Assembly: GCA_020249145.1 (NCBI GenBank)
Contig: JADCGF010000011.1
Coordinates: forward strand, 201,012-265,011
Length of the DNA stretch: 64,000 nt
Direction of reading: 5' to 3'
From: Roseomonas sp.
GTDB taxonomy: Bacteria; Pseudomonadota; Alphaproteobacteria; Acetobacterales; Acetobacteraceae
The notes under the pieces were generated by a model. That model was not told the origin of the DNA. It was given only the letters and a program-made list of their open reading frames with translations, and made no database searches. Both the position numbers and the translations under genes were made by a program. Of the stretch, positions 51,507 to 61,101 are shown in pieces. Numbering within the stretch: position 1 is the first letter of the stretch; each line of letters starts with the position of its first letter.

Positions 51507-52712
51507 ATGACCTCCCCCATTGGTCCCCTATCTGGTTTGCGTGTGCTTGATCTGACGCGCGTTTTGGCCGGCCCCACCTGCACCCAAATGCTGGGCGATC
51601 TGGGCGCGGAAGTGATCAAGATTGAACGCCCGGAAGCGGGCGATGATACGCGCGGCTTCGCGCCCCCCTTCGTGCCGAACACGAAGGAAAGTGCGTATTT
51701 CGTTGGCGTCAATCGCAACAAGAAGTCCGTCACACTTGATATCGCCAAGCCTGAAGGTCAGGCGATCATCCTGAAGCTTTTGGAACATTGCGATATCCTG
51801 GTTGAAAACTTCAAGGTCGGCGCCTTGGCGAAATACGGCCTGGGCTATGGGCAATTGGCCAAGACCCATCCGCGCCTGATTTATTGCTCCATCACTGGCT
51901 TCGGGCAGACCGGGCCTTACGCGCCGCGCCCGGGTTATGATGCGCTGATCCAGGCCATGGGTGGTGTCATGTCGCTCACGGGCGAACCCAATGGCTCACC
52001 GCAAAAGGTTGGCGTGCCGGTCGCTGATCTTTTCGCGGGGCTTTATGGCTGCATTGGCATTCTGGCGGCGGTGAACCATCGTAACAATACCGGGCAAGGC
52101 CAGCAGATTGATATCGGCATGTTGGACACGCATGTGGCCTGGCTCGCCAATCAGGGCATGAATTATCTGGCGACGGGCGAAAACCCGCCGCGCCTTGGCA
52201 ATCAGCACCCGAATATCGCGCCCTATCAGGAATTCCCGACCAAGGATGGCTATATCATCCTGGCCGTTGGCAATGACCCGACTTTTGAACGCTTCTGCAA
52301 GGCTTTCGGGCAAGAAGCCTTGCTCGCCGATCCGCGATTCGCCACCAACCCGATCCGTGTGCAGAACCGGCAATTGGTGACGGATACACTGACACCCGTG
52401 ATGAAATCAAAAACCACGGCGGAATGGATTGAGGCTTTGGAAGCGCTCAAGATCGGCTGCGGCCCCATCAATACGCTGGAACAGGTTTTCGCCGACCCGC
52501 ATGTGCAGGCGCGGGAAATGGTCGTGGAAATGGCCCATGGCAGCGGCGAAAAAGTGAAGGTCATCGCGAATCCGGTGAAGCTTTCGGCGACTCCGCCAAG
52601 CTATCGCAGCGCACCGCCGGTATTGGGTGAACACACCAATGCCGTGCTGAGCGATGTGCTGAAGATGAGTGCTGCTGATATCGCCGCACTCAAGGCCAAA
52701 GGCATTTTGTGA
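51507..52712 (+). CDS. CaiB/BaiF-type CoA-transferase (family III)
   Basis: 401 residues. Family III fold: start GPLSGLRVLDLTRVLAGPTCTQMLGDLGAEVIKIE, then GFGQTGPYAPRPGYDALIQAMGGVMSLTGEP and the catalytic Asp, probably D174, in PVADLFAGLYG. It moves CoA between organic acids; formyl-, carnitine- and 2-methylmalate-type members exist and the substrate cannot be set here. It follows trpA by 34 bases and its stop shares one base with the next start, an alpha/beta hydrolase that may act on the same substrate or product. Confidence 0.9.
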   Translation: MTSPIGPLSGLRVLDLTRVLAGPTCTQMLGDLGAEVIKIERPEAGDDTRGFAPPFVPNTKESAYFVGVNRNKKSVTLDIAKPEGQAIILKLLEHCDILVENFKVGALAKYGLGYGQLAKTHPRLIYCSITGFGQTGPYAPRPGYDALIQAMGGVMSLTGEPNGSPQKVGVPVADLFAGLYGCIGILAAVNHRNNTGQGQQIDIGMLDTHVAWLANQGMNYLATGENPPRLGNQHPNIAPYQEFPTKDGYIILAVGNDPTFERFCKAFGQEALLADPRFATNPIRVQNRQLVTDTLTPVMKSKTTAEWIEALEALKIGCGPINTLEQVFADPHVQAREMVVEMAHGSGEKVKVIANPVKLSATPPSYRSAPPVLGEHTNAVLSDVLKMSAADIAALKAKGIL

Positions 52713-53572
52713 TGACGCTGCCCGCGGGTGCCCGTGCCGGCGCTTTGCGCTGGCTATCGCCTGCGGGTTTCTTCACGCTGCGTTGGCTGGAATGGGGGCC
52801 GCTTGATGGCGCGCCCGTGATTTGTGTGCATGGGCTGACGCGAAGCGGGCGGGATTTTGATGCCCTCGCCGCCGCACTTGCCGCTGCCGGTCGGCGCGTT
52901 TTCTGCCCGGATTTGCCGGGGCGCGGTGCATCCGATTGGCTGCCCAATCCCGCGCTGTATCAGCCACCAATCTATTCCCAGGCTTTGGCGCATTTGCTCG
53001 CGCGCATGGATGGGCCGGTAGATTGGGTCGGCACATCCTTGGGCGGCATTTGCGGCATGGGCATTGCCGCCACACCCGGTAATGCGATCAGGCGCATGGT
53101 GCTGAATGATATCGGCGCCATCATCCCCTCCGCAGCCCTAGCCCGCATTCGCGATTACATCAATCAGCCCGCGCAAGCCTTTGCCGATATCGCTGCGCTG
53201 GAAGCGCATTTACGCAAGGTGCATGCGCCTTTTGGGCCACTGACGGATGCCGAATGGCGGCATTTGGCGGAAACCTCTGCCCGGCGCGATGCGGAAGGCG
53301 CGCTGCAATTGCATTACGATCCCGCGATCACGCATGCCTTCAGCGCGGGCGATATTGCGGATATTGATCTTTCAGCCTTCTGGGCGACCATTGCCATTCC
53401 AGTGCTGATTCTGCGCGGTATCACCAGCGATATCCTGCCGGCCGATGTCGCAGCAGAAATGGCGCGTAAACCCGGCACAAGCCTGATTGAAATTGCCGAT
53501 GCCGGCCATGCGCCGGCGCTGATGGCAGCGGACCAGATCAGCGCCATTCAGGATTTCCTGAACGCATCATGA
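52712..53572 (+). CDS. Alpha/beta hydrolase
   Basis: 286 residues. The oxyanion-hole HGLTRSGRDF (H40-G41), the nucleophile S109 in GTSLGGICG and the catalytic H266 in AGHAPAL form the usual triad with an Asp near TSDILPAD. Substrate unknown; enol-lactonases and esterases of catabolic operons look similar. Its ATG overlaps the CoA-transferase stop (TGATG) and its own stop overlaps the next start by four bases, so it is tightly coupled on both sides. Confidence 0.87.
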   Translation: MTLPAGARAGALRWLSPAGFFTLRWLEWGPLDGAPVICVHGLTRSGRDFDALAAALAAAGRRVFCPDLPGRGASDWLPNPALYQPPIYSQALAHLLARMDGPVDWVGTSLGGICGMGIAATPGNAIRRMVLNDIGAIIPSAALARIRDYINQPAQAFADIAALEAHLRKVHAPFGPLTDAEWRHLAETSARRDAEGALQLHYDPAITHAFSAGDIADIDLSAFWATIAIPVLILRGITSDILPADVAAEMARKPGTSLIEIADAGHAPALMAADQISAIQDFLNAS

Positions 53573-54897
53573 GCGACGAAACCCCAGCATCGCCGCGCAA
53601 GGAAGGGATGTTGGGCTTTATCGTTGCGCTATGGGATGGGCTTTACAGCTTTGTTTTTCGCGTTGTGCCGCTGTTATTGGCGGCAGCCTTTGTCCTGCTG
53701 TTGCTGCGCGAAATGCGGCGAGAGGATATTGAAATCGCGCCCATCCAAGTACCCACCAGGCTTGCCGAGGCCGGGCTTTCGCCGGATGTGGTGGCGCTAC
53801 GCCTGCTTGATCAGGTCATCCTTGTCCAGAATACCGTCACCGCTGAAAGGCTAGGCCAGCAGCGCCTGGAACTGGCCGGCGATCAACCGGATTTCAACGT
53901 GCCCATCGCCGGGCTTTCGTTGCGCGCCTTGGCAACCCTGCTGCGCAGTGTTTTCGGCACACCCAGCAAGCGCATCACGGGCGAGATTGTGCTGGAAAGG
54001 GACCAGCTCAAGCTCCGCCTGCGTTTGGCCGGGCATGGGCTGATTGCCGATATTGATGGCGTGCCAAGCGATGCGGTGGATCGGCTTCTGGCGCTGGCGG
54101 CGCCTGAAATCTGGCGCGTCATTCAGCCAAGGCTTTACGCTTGGCATGTCGCGCAAACGGAACCGGATCAGGCGGTCGTGCGTGACAAGCTGCGCGCGCT
54201 GATGCGCGGTGCAGGCGGAGATGTCGCAGCAGAAAACACCGCGCGCGGGCTGCTGGGGCGCAGCTATTTGCGTGAAGGTCGCGCGCGAGACGCTTTTGAA
54301 GTGGCCGAAATCGTGATCCAGAACAACCCCGCGTTAGGCGCTGCCTGGTATCTGCGCGGTGTCGCGCAATTCCGTCTGGGCCGGATCGAAGCCGCGCTTG
54401 AAGATTATCGCCGTGCGCAACAACTCGACCCGCGCGGTGTCTGGGTGCATGTGGCAGTCGCGGAAGCCTATGCGCAATCCGGGCGCTTGGAAGAAGCGCT
54501 CATGGAAATCCGCAAGGCGCTGGCCGAACAGCCGCGTGACCCTTGGGCCTTGCAGCATGAAGGCAGTATTCTTCTGGCGATGAACCGCGTGCGGGAAGCC
54601 ATGCTCGCCACACGGCGCGGCCTGGATCAGGACCCGAATAGCGCTGATCTGCGCCTTTTGCTTGGGCGTGTGCTGCTACGCCTAGGCAATCAGGCGGAAG
54701 CGGCGACTGCTTTCGAAACCGCGGCGCGGCTGGCGCCCGCCATGGCGGAACCGGCGCTTGATCTGGCAGAGCTTTCGCTCAACATGGGCAAGCGGGATGA
54801 AGCGCGCGCGGTCCTGACCAGATTACTGGCGCGCGAGGATTTGGCGGAAGCACCGCGCGCAAAAGCAGCTGCGCTATTGGCCAGTCTTGGTGAATAA
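53569..54897 (+). CDS. Membrane-anchored tetratricopeptide repeat protein
   Basis: 442 residues. One membrane segment (about 21-41, VFRVVPLLLAAAFVLLLL) is followed by an unassigned region (about 50-200) and then five to six TPR units from about 220 to the end: GRSYLREGRARDAFEVAEIVIQNNP, GVAQFRLGRIEAALEDYRRAQQLDP, AEAYAQSGRLEEALMEIRKALAEQP and further repeats. TPRs hold protein partners; which ones is unknown. Coupled by ATGA to the hydrolase gene. Confidence 0.82.
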   Translation: MSDETPASPRKEGMLGFIVALWDGLYSFVFRVVPLLLAAAFVLLLLREMRREDIEIAPIQVPTRLAEAGLSPDVVALRLLDQVILVQNTVTAERLGQQRLELAGDQPDFNVPIAGLSLRALATLLRSVFGTPSKRITGEIVLERDQLKLRLRLAGHGLIADIDGVPSDAVDRLLALAAPEIWRVIQPRLYAWHVAQTEPDQAVVRDKLRALMRGAGGDVAAENTARGLLGRSYLREGRARDAFEVAEIVIQNNPALGAAWYLRGVAQFRLGRIEAALEDYRRAQQLDPRGVWVHVAVAEAYAQSGRLEEALMEIRKALAEQPRDPWALQHEGSILLAMNRVREAMLATRRGLDQDPNSADLRLLLGRVLLRLGNQAEAATAFETAARLAPAMAEPALDLAELSLNMGKRDEARAVLTRLLAREDLAEAPRAKAAALLASLGE

Positions 54898-54956
54898 CTT
54901 GGCGCCGCCAATCGGGCCTGCTTCACTGCTTGCATGATTTGGTCGAGGTATGCCGA

Positions 54957-56522
54957 ATGTATGATGTGATCGTGGTGGGTGCAGGTTCATCGGGCGCGGC
55001 TTTGGCAGCACGGCTTTCTGAGGATTCGCATCGGCGCGTCCTGCTGCTTGAAGCGGGGCGCGATTGGCGCGCAGCGGAAGCGCCGCCCGAACTCCGCAGC
55101 CCGAATATCGTGCCCTTCATGCATGACCCGAAGCACCAGGCCACCTGGCAATGGCCAGGGCTGATGACGCGGCGCACCCGCACCCAGGCATCGAAATTCT
55201 ATTGGCGCGGCAGGGCACTTGGCGGTTCTTCCGCCGTCAATGCGCAAATCGCCATTCGCGGCGTGCCAGCCGCTTTCGATGCCTGGGCGGAAGCCGGGTG
55301 TGAGGGTTGGTCCGCCGCCGAAGTCATGCCAATTTTCGATGTTATTGAAGATGATGCAAATTACGGCATCCCCGGCAAGCGCCAGGGTGGCCCCATCCCA
55401 GTGTGGCGCATGCCGGAAGAAAACTGGGGCGCAGTAGATCGCGCGTTGCGCGATGCCGCGCGACTGGCGGGTTATCCCGTAAAGCCTGATTTGAATGCAC
55501 CGGAAGGCGAAGGGCTTTCCTGCAACCCAATCAATCTGCGGCATGGCCAGCGCGTGACCACCAATGATGGCTATCTGGAACCGGCACGCGGGCGCGCGAA
55601 CCTCACCATTCGCGGCGATGCTTTGGTGGATCGCGTGATCTTCGAAGGGCGCCGCGCCGCTGGCGTGCGCGTGCGTTTCGGCACTGGCGGTTTTGAAGAT
55701 ATCACCGCGCGAGAGGTCGTGCTTTGCGCCGGCGCCATCCATAGCCCCTGCATTTTGATGCGCAGCGGCATCGGTTCCGCCACGGCCTTGCAAGCCTTGG
55801 GCATTACCATTCTGCATGATGCGCCATCTGTCGGGCAGCATTTCATGGATCACCCGATCCTGCGCGCAAGCCTTGCCTTGAAACATCACTTTCGCGCTGA
55901 AGGTGCCGATGCGCGCCATACCAATTGCTGCCTCACTTACAGCAGCAAGCTCGGCGGCGGGGGTGAGCGTGACATGATCATCATCGCTTATAATCATCGT
56001 GGCCTGGCCGAAGGCGGCGTGGCGCCCAATGGCGGCATTGGCGTGGCACTTTATGATGCGCTGTCGCGTGGTGAAGTGCGTTTGGCTTCCGCCGATCCTG
56101 ATGTACAGCCGGTGGTCGAGGAAAACATGCTGGACCATCCGACGGATCGGCTGCGGATGCGTGATGGCGTGCGGCGCCTCGCGAAGCTTTGCGCCCTAGC
56201 GCCGGTAGCTGATATCGCGGACGCAATCACTTTTGGCGAAACCGCGCTTTCCATGACGGAAGCGGCGGCGCTTTCGGATGATGCGCTGGATCAACTCATG
56301 CTTGATCAGGCGGGGGACATCCAGCACGCCGCCGGCACCTGCCGCATGAGCGCTTATGAAGACCCGCGTGGCGTGGTGGATCCTGAATTGAAGGTCCGCG
56401 GGGTTGAGGGGCTGCGGATTGCGGATGCTTCGATCATGCCTTCCGATTGCCGTGCCAATCTGCATTTCACCTGCGTGATGATTGGCGAAGCGGCAGCGCG
56501 GCGGATGCGGACGCGCAATTGA
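54957..56522 (+). CDS. GMC-family FAD oxidoreductase (choline dehydrogenase-like)
   Basis: 521 residues. FAD-binding start YDVIVVGAGSSGAALAARLSEDSHRRVLLLEAG (residues 2-34), GMC signature 1 in RGRALGGSSAVNAQIAIRG, signature 2 in GAIHSPCILMRSGIG, and the C-terminal active site around HAAGTCRM and NLHFTCVMIGEAAA. It oxidises an alcohol; choline, long-chain or aromatic alcohols are family substrates. ATG 54957 starts directly at the Rossmann fold. Convergent with the YddA-like gene; a 26-base gap separates them. Confidence 0.92.
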   Translation: MYDVIVVGAGSSGAALAARLSEDSHRRVLLLEAGRDWRAAEAPPELRSPNIVPFMHDPKHQATWQWPGLMTRRTRTQASKFYWRGRALGGSSAVNAQIAIRGVPAAFDAWAEAGCEGWSAAEVMPIFDVIEDDANYGIPGKRQGGPIPVWRMPEENWGAVDRALRDAARLAGYPVKPDLNAPEGEGLSCNPINLRHGQRVTTNDGYLEPARGRANLTIRGDALVDRVIFEGRRAAGVRVRFGTGGFEDITAREVVLCAGAIHSPCILMRSGIGSATALQALGITILHDAPSVGQHFMDHPILRASLALKHHFRAEGADARHTNCCLTYSSKLGGGGERDMIIIAYNHRGLAEGGVAPNGGIGVALYDALSRGEVRLASADPDVQPVVEENMLDHPTDRLRMRDGVRRLAKLCALAPVADIADAITFGETALSMTEAAALSDDALDQLMLDQAGDIQHAAGTCRMSAYEDPRGVVDPELKVRGVEGLRIADASIMPSDCRANLHFTCVMIGEAAARRMRTRN

Positions 56523-56548
56523 AGCTTCGGAGGCTTGGCCGGCAAATA

Positions 56549-58285
56549 TCAGGCCCTGTCTTTTTCCACCAGCCTGCCCTGTTCCACCGTCAATACCCTG
56601 TCGTGGAATTGCGCCACTGCGGGCCTATGGGCAATGGAAATCATCGTAAGGCCCGGCAGCGCGATCTTCAATTTTTCGTACAATTCTTCTTCCGCCACGG
56701 GGTCAAGGCTTGCGGTTGCCTCATCCAGAAAAAGCCAATCGGGGCGCTGCAAAAAGGCGCGCGCAAAGGAAAGCCGTTGCTGTTCACCACCAGAAAGTCT
56801 CTGGCCCCAGTTATCAAAATCTGCAAGGCGCGGCGTAAGATGGCCAAGCCCGGCCTGGTCCAAGGCGGCGATCACAACGGCATCGCTGAAACCAGCTTCG
56901 TTCTCCGGATAGCAGACCGCGCGCTTCAATGCCCCAAGCGGCAGGTATGGCCGTTGCGGCAGGAACAGGATGCGCGCGCCGTCAGGCAGGCTGACCCTGC
57001 CGCCACCAAAGGGCCAAATGCCTGCCATGGCACGAAACAAGGTGGATTTGCCTGATCCTGATGGACCGTTGATCAGCACGGCCTCACCGGCTGCAACGCG
57101 TAATGCCGCATCGGTCAGCAGCACGCGCCCATCAGGCAAGCTGAGTGTCATGTCGCGGATTTCAAGCAACCCCGCCTGACCTTGCGCAGTGACCGGTCCG
57201 CTGCCGGCTTCCTGCGCCTTGGCCACAGCTTGCGTGAAGCCTGTCAGGCGCTGCACCGTCGCGCGCCATTCCGTGAGCTTAGCGTAATTATCCACGAACC
57301 AGGAAAGTGAACCCTGCACCTGGCCAAAGGCGCTGCTGGTTTGGATCAAGCCACCAAGCGGCATGCGCCCGGCGAAATAGGCCGGTGCGGCAACCACAAT
57401 CGGGAAAATGGAGGCCACCTGCGCATAGCCTGCGGTGAAAAAGGTCAGGCGCTTGGTCGCGCGCATGATGTCCCACCAGTTTACCAGCAGCTTGCCGAAA
57501 CGCTCGGTCAGGCCGCGCTTTTCATCGGCTTCCCCGCCATAAAGCGCAATCCCTTCAGTATTCTCGCGCAGCCGCACCAAGGCATAGCGGAAATCCGCTT
57601 CAAGCCTTTGCAGCGAAAAATTGAGGGCAATCAAAGGCCGACCGATCAAATGCGCAAGCCAGGTGCCCAGCAGCGCATAAATCAGCGCGACCCAGACCAT
57701 GTAGCCTGGGATCTCAATACCCAATACGTTGATCGCGCCCGAAAGTGACCAAAGCACCAGAACAAATGACCCAAGGGTGACAACGGAATTCATGAGGCCA
57801 ATGCCGAGCGAGAGCATATCCTCAACAAAAAGCCTGACATCATCGGCAATCCGCTGGTCCGGATTATCCATGCCAGGATCAGTCAGTGCCATGCGGTAAT
57901 AGGCACGTTCCGCCAGCCATTGCGCGAGATAGACATCCGTCAGCCAGCGCCGCCAGCGCATTTGCAGGGCCTGGCGCAGATAAAGCTGATAGACAGCGAT
58001 CAGGATATAAAGCGCTGCCACCAGCACGAAGCCCGGCAATAGCCCTTCAGCTTCCGTACGATGCCAGGAAAAAAGCAACGCGATGAAGCCATCCCAATCC
58101 TTGTTCTCCAGCGTATTGTAAAAGGCGCGTTGCCAGAAAGTGAGCAGCACTGTCATGCCCACCAGTGAAAGATTGAGCGTGATCACCACTGCCAGCAGCA
58201 AGCGCGCGCGCCAGCGCTCCTCACTCCGCCAATAAGGTACGGTTAATGCCCAGGCTTCGGCGATGAAGGTGACAATCCAGCGCAT
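56549..58285 (-). CDS. ABC transporter, fused membrane and ATPase domains (YddA/SbmA-BacA-like)
   Basis: 578 residues. The N-terminal half is an SbmA/BacA-type membrane domain with about six spans (LTFWQRAFYNTLENKDWDGF near 50, NPDQRIADDVRLFVEDM near 140). The ATPase half has Walker A GPSGSGKST (about 406-414), signature LSGGEQQRLSFARAFL (about 492) and Walker B WLFLDEATASLD. Relatives move peptides, very-long-chain acyl compounds or cobalamin; direction and cargo are not known here. It is last in a run of seven minus-strand genes, 9 bases after the DUF1499 gene. Confidence 0.9.
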   Translation of the reverse strand: MRWIVTFIAEAWALTVPYWRSEERWRARLLLAVVITLNLSLVGMTVLLTFWQRAFYNTLENKDWDGFIALLFSWHRTEAEGLLPGFVLVAALYILIAVYQLYLRQALQMRWRRWLTDVYLAQWLAERAYYRMALTDPGMDNPDQRIADDVRLFVEDMLSLGIGLMNSVVTLGSFVLVLWSLSGAINVLGIEIPGYMVWVALIYALLGTWLAHLIGRPLIALNFSLQRLEADFRYALVRLRENTEGIALYGGEADEKRGLTERFGKLLVNWWDIMRATKRLTFFTAGYAQVASIFPIVVAAPAYFAGRMPLGGLIQTSSAFGQVQGSLSWFVDNYAKLTEWRATVQRLTGFTQAVAKAQEAGSGPVTAQGQAGLLEIRDMTLSLPDGRVLLTDAALRVAAGEAVLINGPSGSGKSTLFRAMAGIWPFGGGRVSLPDGARILFLPQRPYLPLGALKRAVCYPENEAGFSDAVVIAALDQAGLGHLTPRLADFDNWGQRLSGGEQQRLSFARAFLQRPDWLFLDEATASLDPVAEEELYEKLKIALPGLTMISIAHRPAVAQFHDRVLTVEQGRLVEKDRA

Positions 58286-58294
58286 CGGCTGCGC

Positions 58295-58735
58295 CTAACC
58301 GGCGCGCAGCGCAGCTTCCAGCGCTTCAAGCCAAGCCATCACACGGGCGCGATTGACGCCCAGATCCGAATAGCCAATCAAGCTGCGTGAATAGAGCCAA
58401 AGTCCCGTGCCACCTTCAACCGGCGCGGCTTCCGCCACCACGATATCCGGGTAATTCATCAGCGCGCTGCGCACCACCCATTGCGCCTGATTGCGGGCCG
58501 GGAAGCGCGCCAGCGGATAGGTGCGCGCCATCCCCGCCGCCACGCGATCAAGCGCGGCCATCACCGCTTCAGGGCTTGCTGGCAATGGGTCGCGCTGCAA
58601 ATGCCCCTGCCCGGCGGCGACACTTGGCGTCAGCAGGCAGTTATTGGGTGAAGCCGGCAATTGCAATGTTGCAAAATCGAGTGGCGCGGGGGTGGGAACA
58701 CCAGCCGCACCACGGGAGAAAAGCGCCGAGATCAT
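58295..58735 (-). CDS. DUF1499 protein
   Basis: 146 residues. The DUF1499 domain covers nearly all: a start with LPASPNNCLLTP, then PEAVMAALDRVAAGM and a beta-rich end with QWVVRSALMNYPDIVVAEAAPVEGGTGLWLYSRSLIGYSDLGVNRARV. The SRIGYSDLGVNRARV-like end is the family hallmark. No signal peptide is evident and function is unknown. It overlaps the DUF3253 gene by four bases upstream and is followed by the ABC transporter gene. Confidence 0.82.
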   Translation of the reverse strand: MISALFSRGAAGVPTPAPLDFATLQLPASPNNCLLTPSVAAGQGHLQRDPLPASPEAVMAALDRVAAGMARTYPLARFPARNQAQWVVRSALMNYPDIVVAEAAPVEGGTGLWLYSRSLIGYSDLGVNRARVMAWLEALEAALRAG

Positions 58736-58977
58736 GATATGGCCCTCAAACGAATAACACCGCGTATTTCATCGGGATTGATGGGTTTGCCCTTACGCAG
58801 GATCTCAATCTTGCCCTGGCGCGCAAGCTCTGCCGCCACCTGACGCACCGCACCAAGCAACGGGCGCCAGTTCTCGGCAGAAACGGCGCGCGCGACATCG
58901 GTGGGACACATGCTTTTCGCCGGGCCGCGTTCGGCGGCGATGCGCAGCATGGCGGCAGTAATGGCTTCAATATTCAT
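58732..58977 (-). CDS. DUF3253 small protein
   Basis: 81 residues from ATG 58977, which overlaps the preceding stop (ATGA). A small winged-helix-like domain: AAMLRIAAERGPAKSMCPTDVARAVSAENWRPLLGAVRQVAAELARQGKIEILRKGKPINP, with the CPTDVAR block of DUF3253. Family role is unknown; the fold suggests nucleic-acid or protein binding. Its place inside a coupled redox-type operon is the only hint to function. Confidence 0.8.
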   Translation of the reverse strand: MNIEAITAAMLRIAAERGPAKSMCPTDVARAVSAENWRPLLGAVRQVAAELARQGKIEILRKGKPINPDEIRGVIRLRAIS

Positions 58978-59561
58978 GGCGCGATCCATTCGGCGGAAAG
59001 ATGGCCCGCTTCATCCCAGATGTAGCGTGCGCGTTGATGCCCGGCAGCGGCAAGCCAAAGCCATTCCAGCCGATGAAAGCCTATCACCGCCGCGGCGAAA
59101 TGCGGGCGGCCGATATCGCTATCCTGCGGCGCAGCGGGCGGTGCGGCAACAATGGCACCGGATGCATCGGGCGCGGCGTAGCACATGCGGCTGCTGGGTC
59201 GGCTCGCGGCCCAGGCGGCATCAGCCACCGCATCATCCAAATGCAGCGTCGCATGGCCCGCGACGCGAATCTGTATATGCAGCGCGGCATCATAGAAATG
59301 CATCATCACGCGGCCATCACGCGCAATCCCGCGCGCCTTATCGCTGCGGCGGTCAGTATGAAAGCGCAGGCTGCGCGCACCCGCATCAAAACTACGCAGC
59401 ACAACGGTACGCAGGCTTGGCGCGCCCGCATCATCCAGGCTTGCAACCGTTGGCGTATGGAAGGGGCTGCGCCGATCAGGCACGGCATTGGCCAGCAGCC
59501 GAAAGGCTTCTTGCAAGCTGGCCATGATATCATCGGCGAAAGCGGGGCGCGCGGGCTTCAT
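58974..59561 (-). CDS. Pyridoxamine 5'-phosphate oxidase-like FMN-binding protein
   Basis: 195 residues, split-barrel FMN fold: TPTVASLDDAGAPSLRTVVLRSFDAGARSLRFHTDRRSDKAR (about 36-77), VMMHFYDAALHIQIRVAGHATLH, and the C-terminal HRLEWLWLAAAGHQRARYIWDEAGHLSAEWIAP resembling the end of PNPOx. Key PdxH substrate residues cannot be checked by eye, and the sequence is shorter and more divergent than PdxH, so it may act on another substrate or only bind flavin. Overlaps both neighbours by four bases. Confidence 0.8.
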   Translation of the reverse strand: MKPARPAFADDIMASLQEAFRLLANAVPDRRSPFHTPTVASLDDAGAPSLRTVVLRSFDAGARSLRFHTDRRSDKARGIARDGRVMMHFYDAALHIQIRVAGHATLHLDDAVADAAWAASRPSSRMCYAAPDASGAIVAAPPAAPQDSDIGRPHFAAAVIGFHRLEWLWLAAAGHQRARYIWDEAGHLSAEWIAP

Positions 59562-60529
59562 GCAAGCACCTTGGCGGCCAGCGCCGCACCACTATCCCAG
59601 GCGGCTTCAGCGCGCCCGCCAATGCAGCCATCACTGGCATAGCCAATGCGTGCTGTTGCGTCCCAAAGGCATGGCTCGCCCAAGGGCGCTTCCAGCAGCG
59701 AATAGCGCCAACGATGCGCCACCGCCATGAAGGGTGGGGGCAAGGGCGCGGCTCTGAAGCCCGCCAGCGCCCCCAGTAGGGGTTGCGCGATGGCGTCCGC
59801 AGGCAATTCCAGATGCGCGCGTGTCCATGCCGGGCCGGCCTGGATCACCCAATTCTCCTGCGCGGTATCACGCCCTGGTTTGGCGGAATCGCGCGCCGCC
59901 CAGCCAATGGCATGGGCTTCGGGGCGGAGTGTTTCAGGCAAGGCCAGCGGCGCATTGAAGGCAGCCATCACGGTCCAGCAGGGCGCGTAGCGGATGGTGG
60001 CGAGCGCTTCATGCAGCCTTGGCGCGGTATGCCCCAAAACCTCGCGCGCTTGCGTGGCCGGCATGGTCAGCAGCACTGCGGCAAAGGGGCCGGCTTCTTC
60101 CGGCGCGGTATCAGGCAAGGGCTTGCCCGGGCGCACCAGCCGCGCATCCCAATGGCGCAGAACCCAGGCGCCGGGGCTGCCCGTGACTTCCCCGACATGG
60201 CGGGAAGCCACGCAGGGAATGGCGCCCAGCAAGGCGCGCGGCACGGCAGACATGGAAGGCACGCCAACGCGCCGCGCCGCATCGGGCCAGGATGCGGTTC
60301 CAGCTTCAGCCAAAGCAGCGGCGAAGCTCGCGCCCTCCGCACGGAGATATTGCGCGCCATGATCGAATTGCAGCTTGCGCCCGTCAGCATCAATCCGCCG
60401 TGTTGCCAAGCGCCCGCCCGGGCTGCGGCCCTTGTCGAAAATCGTCACGGCATGGCCCTGCGCCATCAATGTACGCGCGGCGGAAATGCCCGCCAGACCA
60501 GCGCCGATGATGGCAATCGGCAGCGCCAC
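59558..60529 (-). CDS. NAD(P)/FAD-dependent amine-oxidase/renalase-like protein
   Basis: 323 residues from GTG 60529. The FAD-binding motif IIGAGLAGISAARTLMAQGHAVTIFDKGRSPGGRLATRR spans residues 6-45 and FDHGAQYLRAEG follows. The body and the C-terminal CLWDATARIGYASDGCIGGRAEAAWDSG, which closes the FAD site, are renalase-like. Bacterial renalases oxidise isomers of NAD(P)H; this activity is possible but unproven here. It shares one base with the DUF924 stop and four with the PNPOx-like start, within the seven-gene run. Confidence 0.85.
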   Translation of the reverse strand: MALPIAIIGAGLAGISAARTLMAQGHAVTIFDKGRSPGGRLATRRIDADGRKLQFDHGAQYLRAEGASFAAALAEAGTASWPDAARRVGVPSMSAVPRALLGAIPCVASRHVGEVTGSPGAWVLRHWDARLVRPGKPLPDTAPEEAGPFAAVLLTMPATQAREVLGHTAPRLHEALATIRYAPCWTVMAAFNAPLALPETLRPEAHAIGWAARDSAKPGRDTAQENWVIQAGPAWTRAHLELPADAIAQPLLGALAGFRAAPLPPPFMAVAHRWRYSLLEAPLGEPCLWDATARIGYASDGCIGGRAEAAWDSGAALAAKVLA

Positions 60530-61101
60530 TAGAAGCCACCCCCCGCATCAAGCCAGGCCTGTTCCGCCGGCGTTGAAACCCGCCCAAGCGCGGCATTGCG
60601 GTGCGGAAAGCGCCCGAATTGCTGGATTACCACGCGATGCCGCCAGGCATAATCAATCGCGCCATTGGCGCGCGCATGATGCGAGATGTCCCGCAAGCCT
60701 TCGAATAGCGCGACAGACAAATCCTGATCCGCGAGCGATTCACTATGCTCAAAGGGCAGATAGACAAAAGGCTTTTCGTAAGGGCCAAGCTTGAGGTCGA
60801 AGCGCTTTTCCAGAACGGCGGCGCGCGCAATGGCGCGGGCATACGCATCACTCGCGAAGGCCTCGGCGCTGCCGCGCAAGACATTGCGCGGGAATTGATC
60901 CAGCAGGATCAGCAGCGCCAGGGCGCCTTCCGGCGTTTCAGCCCAGGCATCGAAAGCGCCTTCACGCGCTGGGCGGATCAGCGCGCCGAAACGCTCGCGG
61001 ATTTCCGCATCGAAAGCGTCATTCTTCTGGAACCAGTTCGGGCGATACGTATCTCGGCCTTCGGCATACCAGAAGGCGAGAATGGCGTCAGCGTCGCTCA
61101 T
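60529..61101 (-). CDS. DUF924 protein
   Basis: 190 residues from ATG 61101. Nearly all is the DUF924 domain: ILAFWYAEGRDTYRPNWFQKNDAFDAEIRERFG at the start, LALLILLDQFPRNVLRGSAEAFASDAYARAIA in the middle and PYEKPFVYLPFEHSES with HRVVIQQFGRFPHRNAALGR near the end. The family is all-helical and TPR-like with no assigned activity. Its ATG overlaps the stop of the FAD/Fe-S gene (ATGA). Confidence 0.87.
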   Translation of the reverse strand: MSDADAILAFWYAEGRDTYRPNWFQKNDAFDAEIRERFGALIRPAREGAFDAWAETPEGALALLILLDQFPRNVLRGSAEAFASDAYARAIARAAVLEKRFDLKLGPYEKPFVYLPFEHSESLADQDLSVALFEGLRDISHHARANGAIDYAWRHRVVIQQFGRFPHRNAALGRVSTPAEQAWLDAGGGF